Of a stretch of DNA of 64,000 bases, positions 11,334 through 22,159 are shown one piece after another. Numbering within the stretch: the first letter of the stretch is position 1; the number at the start of each line of letters is the position of its first letter. Below the pieces are notes generated by a model. It worked only from the letters and a program-made list of their open reading frames with translations, was not told the origin of the DNA and ran no database searches. The DNA comes from Limnephilus marmoratus (taxonomy: Eukaryota > Arthropoda > Insecta > Trichoptera > Limnephilidae), in NCBI GenBank assembly GCA_917880885.1, contig OU862916.1, forward strand, positions 54,286,831 to 54,350,830, given 5' to 3'. The position numbers and the translations under genes are program-made.

Positions 11334-12737
11334 GTGCCCTCTGGTTGGAAAAAAGCGGTTATCCATCCTATTCCAAAGAAGGGTGACCGCTCCAACCCGG
11401 CCAACTACCGCCCCATAGCGATCACATCAGTTCTGTCTAAGGTGATGGAACGTGTGATCAACGACAAACTGCTCACATACCTCGAGAAGAACAAAATTAT
11501 TAACGACCGTCAATACGGATTCCGGCGGAACCGCTCGTGCGGTGATCTTCTCGCGTATGTGACGCATGTTTGGGGGCGATGCCTGGAACGTTTCGGTGAG
11601 ACCCAAACGGTTGCACTGGACATCTCCAAGGCCTTTGACCGGGTTTGGCACCGAGGACTTGTCAACAAACTGCATTCTTACGGACTTCCCGCATCCTTGT
11701 GTATGTGGATTGCCGACTTCTTGAGGGAGAGGTCGATTCAGACGGTAGTCGATGGTTTCACTTCTTCCTCACACTCGATAAATGCTGGCGTCCCGCAGGG
11801 ATCGGTTCTGTCTCCGACTTTGTTTTTGTTGCACATCAACGACCTTTTGTCATGTGCACCAATTCACTGTTACGCGGATGACAGTACAGTTCATGATAGC
11901 TTTTTGTTTGACAAGCCCCCAAAGGGCTCACAAACTCCAACAGCTCGTAGGGCTTTGAAGCAAAGAATGGACGGTTACCTCGAGAGTGTTTTCTCTTGGG
12001 GTAAAAATAATCTCGTTGAATTTAATGTTTCAAAGACCCAATCTTGTCTGATTACGTCTAAAAGGGATCGAAATGAAAATCTAGTCTCTTTCAACGGAAG
12101 CAATCTTCCGAACAGGCCCTCCATTGATATGCTTGGTGTAACCCTAAGTGACCAGCTCAGGTATGGGGGCTCCATCGAAGCCAGAGTAAAGTTAGCCTCC
12201 CAAAAACTGGGCGTACTGTACAGGGCCCGCAGATACTTTAATAGTACACAACTGCTAACCTTGTACAAATCACAAGTACGCCCCACGGTTGAATTTGGCA
12301 GCCATCTCTGGTCTGGAGCTCCAAAATACCTGAAAAATACCCTCGACTCTGTGCAGAAACGGGCGGTCCGTTTGATAGATTCTCCCATCTTAACAGACGG
12401 ATTGCAATCTTTAGAGCACAGGCGTCGGGTGGGAATGCTATCCTTGTTCTACCGGTATTACAATGGAAGATGCTCTGAAGAACTAGCATCATTGATCCCT
12501 TCGGCACCGGTGCATAGTCGGGAAACACGCCAAACGCGTGCCCAACATTTGTACACGGTTGACATTTGTCACATGAGAACGGGTCGTTTCTTCGACTCGT
12601 TCTTGTGTTCAACAGCTCGGCTGTGGAATGATTTGCCGGCCTCTGTGTTTCCTCCTTCCTACAACATGGGTCTCTTCAAGACCAATGTTCATTCCTTCCT
12701 CTCCTCAAAAAGACTCTCCACACAGCATCCCAGATGA
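11334..12737 (+). CDS. LINE reverse transcriptase (ORF2 C-terminal part), 5'-truncated
   Basis: The 467-codon frame is uninterrupted to TGA. It codes for the reverse transcriptase that would copy LINE RNA at a nicked chromosomal target. Recognisable motifs in order are PIPKKGDRSNPANYRPIA near the N-terminus, ALDISKAFDRVWH with catalytic Asp96, NAGVPQGSVLSPTLF, and the catalytic YADD box at residues 180-183. The C-terminal region (ARLWNDLP, VFPPSYN) is typical of jockey/CR1-type LINEs. The first codon is GTG and is not a real start: the protein is cut at its 5' end, with no endonuclease or ORF1. The open frame suggests a recent insertion, but the copy cannot act alone. The clade call is from motif style. 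Confidence 0.9.
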   Translation: MPSGWKKAVIHPIPKKGDRSNPANYRPIAITSVLSKVMERVINDKLLTYLEKNKIINDRQYGFRRNRSCGDLLAYVTHVWGRCLERFGETQTVALDISKAFDRVWHRGLVNKLHSYGLPASLCMWIADFLRERSIQTVVDGFTSSSHSINAGVPQGSVLSPTLFLLHINDLLSCAPIHCYADDSTVHDSFLFDKPPKGSQTPTARRALKQRMDGYLESVFSWGKNNLVEFNVSKTQSCLITSKRDRNENLVSFNGSNLPNRPSIDMLGVTLSDQLRYGGSIEARVKLASQKLGVLYRARRYFNSTQLLTLYKSQVRPTVEFGSHLWSGAPKYLKNTLDSVQKRAVRLIDSPILTDGLQSLEHRRRVGMLSLFYRYYNGRCSEELASLIPSAPVHSRETRQTRAQHLYTVDICHMRTGRFFDSFLCSTARLWNDLPASVFPPSYNMGLFKTNVHSFLSSKRLSTQHPR

Positions 12738-12784
12738 CATAGGCCCTGAGGGAAATTATTTTCCTCAGGGCCTCCTGTGTGGAG
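12716..12784 (+). other. LINE 3'-end stem-loop spanning the stop codon
   Basis: CTCCACACAG (12716-12725) pairs perfectly with CTGTGTGGAG (12775-12784), and inside it AGGCCCTGAGG (12741-12751) pairs perfectly with CCTCAGGGCCT (12763-12773). The TGA stop lies in the internal loop. LINE reverse transcriptases often recognise a 3' UTR hairpin, so this is a likely template-recognition structure. Eroded versions occur in the repeats at 7.3, 57.4 and 63.7 kb. Confidence 0.7.
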
Positions 12785-12808
12785 TTAATGTAAAAAAAAA
12801 AAAAAAAA

Positions 12809-12878
12809 TTTTATGACGCACGCCGAGATTCGTCCCGCGACCTTCGGATTGCGAGTCAACACCTCGACCACGGAGGCC
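12809..12878 (-). mobile_element. SINE family A, tRNA-like head of the split copy
   Basis: On the minus strand the head has an A box TGGTCGAGGTG that fits TRGYNNARNNG and a decayed B box. It aligns with the head at 8538-8606, including TCCGAAGGTCGCGGG versus TCCGGAGGTCGCGGG. The LINE poly(A) separates it from its body at 11035-11330. Confidence 0.7.
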
Positions 12879-13121
12879 AATATTATTATTATATTTATTT
12901 ACTGTAGTACAGTTTTTCTGATAACGATTTCCAATCTCGATTCGTCTTATATTGCTGTTTAATCAAGATTGTGAAGCGCACTTGTTCCGCTTCCTTCAAT
13001 TCAATTAATATTTTATTATGTTTTATATTTGGTACTTGCAAACAAAGGTTGGAGTTTGAAAATCAATACCTTGTTGTGGAAGAATACCTCTTTTTAAATT
13101 CAATTTCATAATTAACTGTGG

Positions 13122-13925
13122 CCATTTTTAATAATAATAATAATATTTGGTTAATTTATATAGCGCCGTTTTTTGTGAAAAATCACCTCAAGGTCGCTGT
13201 ACAAATAAGTAGGTATTTAAAGGAATTAATGTTACTGGCTTACAACTAAGATTTACAATTACAACTAGTGACTTAAGTACATCTAAGACTTATTATAGCT
13301 AGAGACTTATTTTACTGGCTTACAATTAAGATTTACAATTATAACTAATGACTTACATCTAAGATTTATAGCTAGTGACTTATGACTAAGACATATAAAT
13401 GCTTACCTAAAGCAAGTGACTTAATAACATACATATTTACAATTAGATTAAGATTAGCGCCAGAAGAAGTTAGAAGAAAGAATAATACGTAATATGTTTT
13501 GTAATGAGTGTACTTTGAAAACAAAAGTAAAATGTTATGATACTCTCAGATAGGTATTTTTATTTAAGGGTATGAGAGCCCAAAAAGGTACGTTTTTAAT
13601 TTAGACCTAAATTCTGTTGGGCTTGTTATGCATCAAGTTTCGGAGGGAGTTTATTCCAAGCCTTCGGCCCAGACACTCCGAAATTTGTTTTCTTGATTCT
13701 TGATATGAATGAAGTGGGGTCTTGCAAGTGGAAATTAACAATTAACCCACTTCCCGACATCCGATCGGGAGAAACTCGGCAGATAAACTCGTTGTCGATG
13801 ACAATGTATTCTATCAATGTTTGGTCACGAAATCGGACATATATTTATTTTTCTGGAATTCGAAAATTAAAGCACTTCATTCGAAATAAATGTCGGCCTT
13901 ACCAACTCTGCATTTGGCCCTGTAG
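13122..13925 (-). pseudogene. Decayed LINE 3' end with (ATT)n tail
   Basis: On the minus strand a frame at 13817-13626 contains FGVSGPKAWNKLPPKLD, a characteristic C-terminal block of LINE reverse transcriptases. After a frameshift the text continues FRSKLKTYLF, which is the usual next block. The 3' UTR has two near-identical 80-bp tandem units (about 13230-13390) and ends with a GCGCCGTTTTTTGTG-type segment and an (ATT)n tail at 13128-13141. Stops and frameshifts make it non-functional. The same 3' end recurs at 15674-15757. Confidence 0.65.
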
Positions 13926-15196
13926 ATAGCGCGGTTGGTTGTTTCCGATCAGTGGGTAGGATGGTTCAAACTTCTGTTTTTTTTGTTGTTTTAAAATACT
14001 TTTGAAAATAGATTTGGTAGCGCGGTTGATCGATCGCTGGTTAAGAAGTTTCAAACCGAAAAAAGTTCTTTTTTAAGTTTTAAAAGCCGTTTGTAAATAG
14101 ATGAATTATGGTAAAAAAAAACTTATTGTTCTCTCGTGGTCTTTGTGCGCTCTTAAATTTCGTAACAATTGCACAACATTGTGCAACCATTGTTATTGCA
14201 CCATCATTTATTACAATACAACCATAAACTAATTTAAGGTCCTGGTTTAGATCAAACTATGGATTAAACACAACTGATAAACAATCATTAATATATGGTA
14301 AGTGTTTGCTTATAGTTATGTAAAATTTAAAACACGTTTATTAGTAAAGGGATGGGTATATTAAACATATTTAATGTTGAAGGAAATTCACGCCAGTAAT
14401 ATAATAATTGCGAGGTTTGTTTTATATAGAGCAATTGCAAATGACATACTCATAATGGTGCATTATTTTTATTCTGTCACGTGAATTGTAGTGTCTACTA
14501 ACGAGGATAGTTACATAATGGGGATCAAGTTGAAAACGAATCAACAGTTATCATTAAACCATAGTAATCATTTTTTTACCTTCCTGATACCTATACTCCC
14601 TACTACGAAATTATGTCTGTAGAAATACAGTTTAGAAACCCAATTTTTCGAATTATTGAAACTATGAAGAAGCATTTTTTTTAAATTAAGGGTATTGTAA
14701 ATATCCACTGAATACATAAAACGCGTATTTATAGAAATGCCTTCCATGTATGTATATTTGAATGGAAACCAATAGTACGTCTTTATGCCTACAAAGGATT
14801 AACATTTTTATTAGCTCGAGGTCTAGGAATTATTTCCAATTTAGAGTAGGAACATATTTGTAGATTACTACTGCTGTCAACATTACGTCGATACTTATTT
14901 AGAAACTCATTTAATCATTTGAATGGTTTTTCCCCTGGTTTTTAGTAATCCAGATCGGAAGTATAGTGAATTCAACTCTTTCAAATTTTTCCGAAAAAAT
15001 CTCACGAATTAATCTGCTTTTCAGAATCGACGCCTCGGGACGTTCTGAGATACTTGGAGGATGTTTCACTTGTGTGGTTTTTACAATGCTCTTAGGGGTC
15101 CATTGGTGGTCTGAGTTTTTGACTCGCAGGTGCCTACAGCTTGACACAGTCAACTTTACAGGCAATCAAAAGAGGAACCCAGGAACGAACTTTTTA
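13926..15196. other. AT-rich non-coding stretch
   Basis: No gene recognised. Overlapping frames on opposite strands near 14911-15202 show no family features. Confidence 0.45.
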
Positions 15197-15340
15197 AAGT
15201 AGAACTTCTTTACGCACGCTCGACTTGGGGGTAAGCTGGTGAATGTATTACGAAAAGTGGTGATTGTTACGAAAAATGTCATGCGAACGGTGATCAATTG
15301 CTAGGCGTACGGTCGGGACTTTACGCACGCTTGACTTGGT
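15197..15340 (+). repeat. Partial copy of the GAAGT foldback MITE
   Basis: The stretch shares ACTTCTTTACGCACGC and GACTTGGGG with the complete element at 17915-18066 (opposite orientation) and diverges towards its right side, where TTTACGCACGCTTGACTTGG occurs again in the same orientation. Confidence 0.5.
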
Positions 15341-15362
15341 GAGTGATAAGGATAAGGATGAC

Positions 15363-15530
15363 CACCCCAAGGACGTAGGTCACCCCAAGGTCGTAGGTCA
15401 CCCCAAGATCGTAGGTCACCCCAAAGTCGTAGGTCACCCCAAGGTCGTAAGTCACCCCAAGGTCGTAGGTCACCCCATTTTCATATTTCACCCCAATGTC
15501 ATATGTCACCCCTAGGTCATAGGTCACTCC
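15363..15530. repeat. 18-bp minisatellite, about nine units
   Basis: The unit is close to CACCCCAAGGTCGTAGGT and repeats about nine times with drift towards the right end. Since 18 is a multiple of three, the minus strand reads as a hexapeptide repeat (GVTYDL) in an open frame of 95 codons; this is a by-product of the repeat. The array abuts a fragment (15531-15590) resembling the LINE-3'-end-sharing repeat family (GTTCGTTACGTTTGGT). Confidence 0.85.
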
Positions 15531-15673
15531 GTTCGTTACGTTTGGTAACTTAGCAGGGATACCTGTGTTCATCGGGCGGGGGTTGTCTTGTAGTTTTACT
15601 TTAGTCATGTGGTCTAAAGCACAATAGTTTTTTTTTTAATTTAAATCCACTATTTTTTCTCTAACAAAAATAA

Positions 15674-15757
15674 CTAACTATCAAGCGCCCTTGAGATGAT
15701 TTTTCACAAAAACGGCGCTCTAGAAATTATCCAATTATTATTATTATTATTATCGAT
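15674..15757 (+). mobile_element. LINE 3'-end fragment with (ATT)n tail
   Basis: This matches the 3' terminus of the LINE at 13122-13925 in opposite orientation (TGATTTTTCACAAAAA, GGCGCT, then seven ATT units). Only the last about 80 bp are present, a strongly 5'-truncated insertion. Confidence 0.65.
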
Positions 15758-16508
15758 TTTTGCGCTCATGGTGAGTAGTAAGAGGCTGAAGGTATTTACG
15801 TTTACGCCGTGTACGCGTGGTGAGGTTTGTGTATTTGCAATGTTCTGTAGCATTAATTTTGCCTGGTAACACAATCGACTACAACTCGTTTTTTGAATGA
15901 ACAATACGTTCAAGGTATTTGTTATTGTCATAACGACTTTTTATTTAGTTTTTTCAAAGTCTAGTCATGGTATTTGAGAGAGAGAGAGTAAAAAAAGTTG
16001 CGAATGATAAAGGTTAAGGTGGCTTAGTTTGCGTATTGAATGAAGTATGTTTACGAGAGGATAGGAAGTCTGTTGTCGATATTGATTTATTTATTTCCAA
16101 AAAGAAAGTTAAAATGAGGTAATTTAGTTAATGGAGGACTGAACGCGGTTGGCGTTAATTAAAAATTGTCCAAAGAATCCTAACAGTCCACAATATAGGT
16201 CCGATACCAATCCGGATGTAATGGCAGCAATGCATGGAACTGACTGAGGAAGGAAAAAATAGAACGAAATCTTAGGAAAAGAGATATCTGTGGCATTCGT
16301 GTGGTATCTATAACCATGTGAAAAATGTGGAGATTCACAACGTTTATTATTAAGAAAGGAGCGCTTAGAATATAAGTCTTAGAGGGTTTAAGCACGTAGA
16401 GAGGATGATCTAAGAATGGAGTGTAAGAAGAATATATGACGCAAATGTTTCTCTTGTTTATTTTCTTGTAATTTTTTTACAATATTTCATTATTATCTAC
16501 TTATCTAC
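15758..16508. other. Non-coding stretch
   Basis: No gene recognised; a short GA run lies at about 15976-15987. Confidence 0.45.
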
Positions 16509-16511
16509 TTA

Positions 16512-16663
16512 GGGAACGTGACCTGTTCGGGGGGAGGGTCTTCAAAATACCACGCTTGGTACAAATGAGCGGCGGCGGCCTTAGGTTTTTGGTCACCGGA
16601 GGGGGGGGGGGGTAGGTAAAAATTGTAAAAAGTTGGTCACTTAGTATGGGTAGGTACGTTCCC
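16512..16663. mobile_element. PIF/Harbinger-type MITE, copy 1
   Basis: The element is flanked by TTA on both sides (16509-16511 and 16664-16666) and ends in GGGAACGT and its inverse. Its right arm carries GTCACTTAGTATGGG. The same 150-bp element, with better-preserved TIRs, lies at 43683-43836. TTA or TAA duplications are characteristic of PIF/Harbinger. A 12-G run interrupts the middle. Confidence 0.75.
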
Positions 16664-16666
16664 TTA

Positions 16667-17640
16667 TATGATTTTAATATTTTGAGCTAGAATTCCCTTA
16701 CCAAACACAAGAGCCTTGCATATTTATGGTAAGGAAATGCTATCATTATTTTTATTTATAACATGTAAAAAATGTATATTTTTGTAAAATTACAAACAAT
16801 AAATAATACAATTAAAGAGTAGGAGACGAGGAAGCCCGAGGGAGACACTGCTCGGTCAAGTAAGCCAAATACTTGATCGTGCCATATCAAGAGTCAGAAT
16901 TTCAGCAGGAGGATATGTATGAGACAATGTATGAATGTGCGTGAATGTGCGAGTATCCTCTCTGTCCTCCCCTGCGGATAAACGGCTTGATATTTAGTTA
17001 GTTATGTTTTTTTCTAATTCAGTTTTATTTAAAAAGCAATTATTGTGTCTAGCCTTTTCTCTGTCCTGTCAAGGGGCACCTTAAGCGCCTTTGAGACTGG
17101 GAAGGTCGTTTAGGATAAAATGCCAGTAAATTTGTCGCGAACCGTTGGTACATTATTTTTCGCAAATAAAAAGTATGTATTTGGAAACATTACTCAAAGT
17201 CAATGGTAATTATAATTTTTTTTATTTCGTATTACAAACATCCATTTACGTAGAGATATTCCATTTTATTTCGCTATTTTATCGTGCATGCATTTGATAA
17301 GTCACATTTTAGTTGTGATTTTATTTTTTTTTAATTTGGTGAATATTAAGATTTTTAGATCGAGATCTAAGTTACTAACATATGTACATAATAAATAGTC
17401 TTTATTCTATGTTAACATGATACAGTAGCGAACTATAATAAAAAAAATTAGTTATGACAATTCAATTTTATTTCGTGATTAATGGTTTTTAATTAAATTC
17501 ATGTCCGGGGAGGATTTGAGTCTCGAATCCCTTTATTATCTTTGTAAATACCGGTTTATATTTTGTTTTATTGTAATTATTTTAAATATTTTGAAATGTA
17601 TTAAGTCCTAAAAATACTTTTACATTACAAATAATACAAG
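16667..17640. other. Non-coding stretch
   Basis: No gene is recognised. Positions 16820-17120 are less AT-rich and may be a piece of an unidentified repeat. Confidence 0.4.
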
Positions 17641-17889
17641 CCCTGGTGTAAGACCATTGAGTTAACCAGAATTAATAGTTAATTCAGAATTGAGTTAACC
17701 ACCATTTAGTTGCTTGAAATGGCTTTCTGACCAGATCTGAATAGCCAGGTACTTCCCCATCTCCCTCTTCCCCATCCCCATTATCTTCAGTCTCACAACA
17801 TATCCCAATTGGGGATGCCATTGTCTCACTGGCTCCATGCGGTTGGGGGCAGTTGGGACTATTGTGCGGTATTCACATTATAAAAAAAA
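17641..17889 (+). mobile_element. SINE family A, 5'-truncated copy
   Basis: The copy starts at CCCTGGTGTAAGACCA in the body, contains the CCAATTGGGGATGCCAT segment and ends GTGCGGTATTCAC followed by a short A run, in plus-strand SINE orientation. The tRNA-like head is absent. Confidence 0.7.
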
Positions 17890-17914
17890 CGAGTGTGCTT
17901 TAAACCACACGACT

Positions 17915-18066
17915 GAAGTAAAACTTCACTAACTTATATCTCCCTCTCAACTTCCGTTCGCCTCGCCCGACCGTTTGCCTCGCCCGATCACACTTTTCAT
18001 AACGCTCTCGTCACGCATTCACCAACTTACTCCCCAAGTCAAGCGTGCGTAAAGAAGTTTTACTTC
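17915..18066. mobile_element. Short foldback MITE
   Basis: The ends GAAGTAAAACTTC (17915-17927) and GAAGTTTTACTTC (18054-18066) are each nearly palindromic and mutually inverted. The 152-bp element has CpG-rich repeats of GCCTCGCCCGA in the middle and no coding frame. It lies 25 bp beyond the SINE tail. A diverged relative is at 15197-15340. Confidence 0.55.
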
Positions 18067-19224
18067 AAAAAATAAAATAAATTCGAAATAATATTATTAT
18101 TGAAATAAAATGATTGGGCGTGCGCTGGTTTTTCACGCGAATTAGCTCGACCCAAATGTCAGGTGGTTGCACAATGATTATTAGTTAGCGAGAAGTTCGC
18201 CGCCCCAGATTTCAATCTCCGCGTAACAATAATAATTGTTGGCCGCCGCGGGTAGAGTGACCATTCGCCCGTTAACAATATATGCGAGTAAAGCTGGTCA
18301 CACACGTCGGGTTTCTAGGATAAATTTTCAATTTCCACACCACCTGCATGCAAGCACACGTTTTCGGGGCTACAACCTTTAATCTTGGCCGCCTACAAAA
18401 GTCATCCCCACTCCTGCCCATTCTCCCTTCCTTCCTTCCACTGTTCACAGTTCTATTTAAAATAAGTCCTTAACATTAAAATTGGCGACTTTTTCGCTGT
18501 CATGAACTGGGATCGCAGTTATCTAAAAAAGTCGTTAAGTCCCGGTTTGTTATACAATTATTCCAAGGGGACAATGGACGTGTATTGTGTATTTAAATCA
18601 AATAAGTTAGTCTATATTTATGGGCTGATTAAACAATATTTTAGCACCGTAATTTACATTTGTACAATATGATTTATCGAGAAGTGGGGAGCGAACACGA
18701 AGCAATTCGCGAGTTGTTGAATCGGCGGCAATCGGAAACAGAATGAATCTTCTTTTATTACGGCACGCGTCGCTGGGGTAAAAACGTCCGTGTCCACTGT
18801 TGGATTGCAAATATCCATCGCGAATGTGCGATGTTCGCTAGTCACAGTTCCATATCCTTAAGTAGGACCGCAATCGCCCCTAAAGTCATTAATTTTAAGG
18901 TTAAGGATAATTCATTATCCTTAAATAGAACCCGAATGGCCCCTTAGTTTATTAGGTCCAAGACTCGGAATACAAGAATTGCTACAATGAGTCGTTATTC
19001 AAAATACATGGGCTGTAGTTTTGTTTTTATGACCATTATTTAAATTTCAGATATCTATGCAGTCACTGCTTGTGGCAACACTTTGGTGGCCTCCACGTCA
19101 TCCAGCCAACTAATCTTATGTTTCCCCAATACACTTCGTTCTGCAGGTTTATTTTATAGGAGTTACTTCGGTTGTCGGCTTTCTTCCATTCTTACTACTT
19201 AACTGTGTCCCGTCCAACAGAGCC
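18067..19224. other. Non-coding stretch with a CpG-richer segment
   Basis: No gene recognised. Positions 18110-18300 are richer in CpG and contain the AACAATAATAATTGTT palindrome near 18225. Short minus-strand frames at 18607-18845 have no recognised domain. Confidence 0.35.
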
Positions 19225-19233
19225 ATCCCGGTA

Positions 19234-19752
19234 GCGTATTTCCTTTTCCGCGTTCAATACGAGGCAACCGTGCCTCAAAATCAACACGGGTTTGTAACGC
19301 CATTTATACACCAAACCCGTGTCCAGTAGAAGGCAAGCGGCATCCTACTGTGCACAGGTTTGTAACGCCAATTCCCTTCCCAAACCCGTGTTCAGTACGA
19401 GGTATGTTAAATAAATGCATTATAGACAAGTTTGTACCTGTATTTATAACATCAGAACATGGAAAGAAATGTATTAGAATAATTGCACATACCCACTAGA
19501 CAAACCCTGCTTTGCCAAACACACCATTCAAAACTGGGATTTTTTTTTAAATTATGATGACATGCGAGTTTATTTTAGAGAATTTATTTTATAAGATTGG
19601 TACTACAAAGTGTTATAAGTACTATATTATAAAGTGTTTTTATTTATTTTATTAGTATTTTTATTAGGGGTTTGGAGAAAAAATGGCATTACAAACCCGT
19701 GTTGATTTCGAGGCATGGTTACCTCGTATTGAACACGGAAAAGGAAATACGC
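19234..19752. mobile_element. MULE-like foldback element with 9-bp target-site duplication
   Basis: Long inverted arms of about 85 bp (19234-19318 and about 19661-19752) begin GCGTATTTCCTTTTCCG on each strand. They are immediately flanked by a perfect 9-bp direct repeat ATCCCGGTA (19225-19233 and 19753-19761). Long TIRs with 9-bp duplications are typical of Mutator-like elements. The left half holds an imperfect internal duplication around ACGGGTTTGTAACGCCA. The interior (19426-19605) is shared with 8848-9023. No transposase frame is present, so it is non-autonomous. Confidence 0.8.
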
Positions 19753-19761
19753 ATCCCGGTA

Positions 19762-22159
19762 TTATAAACCTTGTTATTCTACCATTTTTACTCATGCTTA
19801 GGAATCGCTGGTTAAGATCCATCGGAATATATATTGACCGACGTTCTCATGGACAGTAGTCACTGTTCTTTGCATGAAATTTACAACTAATCCATAGAAC
19901 CAACTTATTGCATGCAAACCGCTCTATCTTGTATATATACAAGTGTATAGATTAATCCGCCGATTGCTGCACGCTCCAGGATTAGCACGTGAACTACCCT
20001 CGCACAGTATTGCTGTCGATGTGGGTGGTTTGGTATATTTATGCTGTCGATTCAATACGAAGGTTATTAATGTAGACTGTTGGTCACGTGGAAATGTTCC
20101 CGTAATACCAACACCACGTTTTATCATAAATCTATTTGTGTTTTTATTCCGGATTTACTTCTCTCCTCTGAATAATTTGCCCACTTTTTGTGTTATTATT
20201 ATTACTGCTTTTTCATGGTTTATCGGGAAAAATATTGAAACAGTCGTTGAGAATATATATCGACAGCGGAAATTTGAAATGCTCTAAAGGACAATAAATC
20301 CAAAAATTACTTTAGTGTGTCATTTTTCTCCGTTTTTTTCTCTTTCGATCTGCGTTGTCGAAATATTTCTATCAAAATAGGTGCGGTGCGTCTTTTACGA
20401 CGTGCATTTTAATTTTTTTAAAGAATAAAAATAATTTAAATACTCTTTATTAAAGAGATTTACAAAAATGTTAGTATTCTGAAATATCTATTCAAAGTTA
20501 TTTTCTAATAAAATTTCATAATTTATTATAGGTCAACAAAAACAAGAAATATTTTATTATGAAAATATAAAAATCTTTATTTTCGCTCTCCTGAACAATT
20601 AACAATTTTGTCTTTGCAGCTTTTAAAATTTTCGTGATCTATTGTACATATGTACTTTATTACATCCACTGGAATTCGTTTTTCCGTTGATTTTAAATGT
20701 GTTTAGTAAATACTGCAAGTTTGGAGACAATTGATTTTTTCGTAAAGTCGTGTGGATTCTCAGTTATTACAAACTGAACTCAGTCCTAGAGTTGCTCATG
20801 ATCATTTTTTTTTTCAAAAATGTTACTGAAGAACTGGAAAGATGCTTTCTTTCAACGTTAATTGAAAGAGTAGAAGTAGAGGCTTCGAAATTTCCTTGCT
20901 GCACATTTTTACAAAATTAGATGGCATTTTGTTACTATCTTCGCCGAAGGGAGATGAATCATGTATCGTCATGGAAATCATTTATAAATCAGATTGTATC
21001 GTTTTTTTAATCACTGGAGCGATCACGCGGAATATATTAATTTGCCTCGATTGCTCGAGATTTCCTAAAAGATCATTTTTTTAATTTTTCCCCAAACCAA
21101 AAATCATACCTTCGAATATTAACATGGAGACATAAAAACTTATTATAGTGCTATATAGCCAATGAATTAACCTGTATTTTACCGATTATTTCATGTTCGT
21201 AGGATTTATAAAAAAATCGTGGAGTTTATAACTGCTCAAATTCTCCGTTTTTTACTTTGAAACTGCCGTGAGGGGTATCTACTTATTCTAGTCAACATAG
21301 AATGTTTTAGATTTCTGTATGTTGTGTGTGGTGTACTTGATAATGAAATGTGCATATCTTTGGAAAAAAGACTTCATTTTATCCATAAGCAACTGATCAA
21401 AATTCGACGGGAAAAAAATATTTTAAAAATTTATTTTTAACATCGTTCTACGAAGTTCGGATTTGCGACACCTATGGTCATAATAGATAAAGCATTTCAA
21501 TAGCTTCGTTAAAAAAAATGGCTGGCCAAGGAAATGTTTTAAATAATTACCATAAATGTTTTACGAATGGTAGGAAAATGGGGTCCAATTTTGGACCGCT
21601 ATCAATCGCAGAAAAATAAAAGTGGTCCATTTTTCTACCATAATCGCTCCAGTGGTTAAAATAAATTATTCCTACCAAAAAAGAAATCAAAACAAGACAC
21701 CTTAATAATTTCAAATCTTCATTTCAATACGATGAAGTATTTCGTCTGCCGTTTTAAAGTAGGTGTTCATAAAATGTTTCATAGATGTTCATAAAATCCC
21801 GGTGTGTAGGGCAAGCCGCCTTGAATAGCTACTAGCATCTGGGCGGTCACCGCGGCCTATTGGCTATGGACTATGGATGGAATGTTCGGCTTGATGTTGC
21901 CCGTTGCTTGATGGTAGCGAACTTTTCCGCGAAAGGCTCGGAACAGAGGGCCTTGTTTTTGTTTGCCGAAGGCCATTTCCCGCTCCGAGGGAGTTCCCCT
22001 CAAAGGAGAGCATAATAAACATGAGTTAGACGTACCTATTATTCAAGAAATTATTCAGGGAGGGGCGAAGTCCTCCTCAATCCAAAACCACCTCTACCCG
22101 GGCCAAGTAATGGAATTAAACTACCTTCTTAACTTCTACGAGGTCCTCATAAAAGAACA
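19762..22159. other. AT-rich non-coding stretch
   Basis: No convincing gene. A 114-codon frame at 19943-20287 begins at GTG and has a hydrophobic C-terminal half but no recognised domain. Positions 21800-22000 are richer in G+C without a recognised feature. Confidence 0.4.

Larger units (their letters stand above)
11331..12808 (+). mobile_element. 5'-truncated non-LTR retrotransposon (jockey/CR1-like)
   Basis: The element starts abruptly inside the reverse-transcriptase region, encodes the rest of ORF2, and ends in a 3' UTR with a strong hairpin and a 17-A tail (12792-12808). Truncation at the 5' end is the usual outcome of incomplete target-primed reverse transcription. The endonuclease domain and ORF1 are missing. 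It is nested in a SINE (11035-11330 and 12809-12878). No unambiguous target-site duplication can be read because the junctions are A/T-rich. Confidence 0.85.

Noticed and set aside
15321..15608. Minus-strand repeat protein with GVTYDL units
   Set aside because: The frame exists because the minisatellite unit is 18 bp; no start context or flanking coding sequence.
19943..20287. 114-codon frame as a membrane protein gene
   Set aside because: GTG start, no domain, hydrophobicity explained by AT-rich codons.
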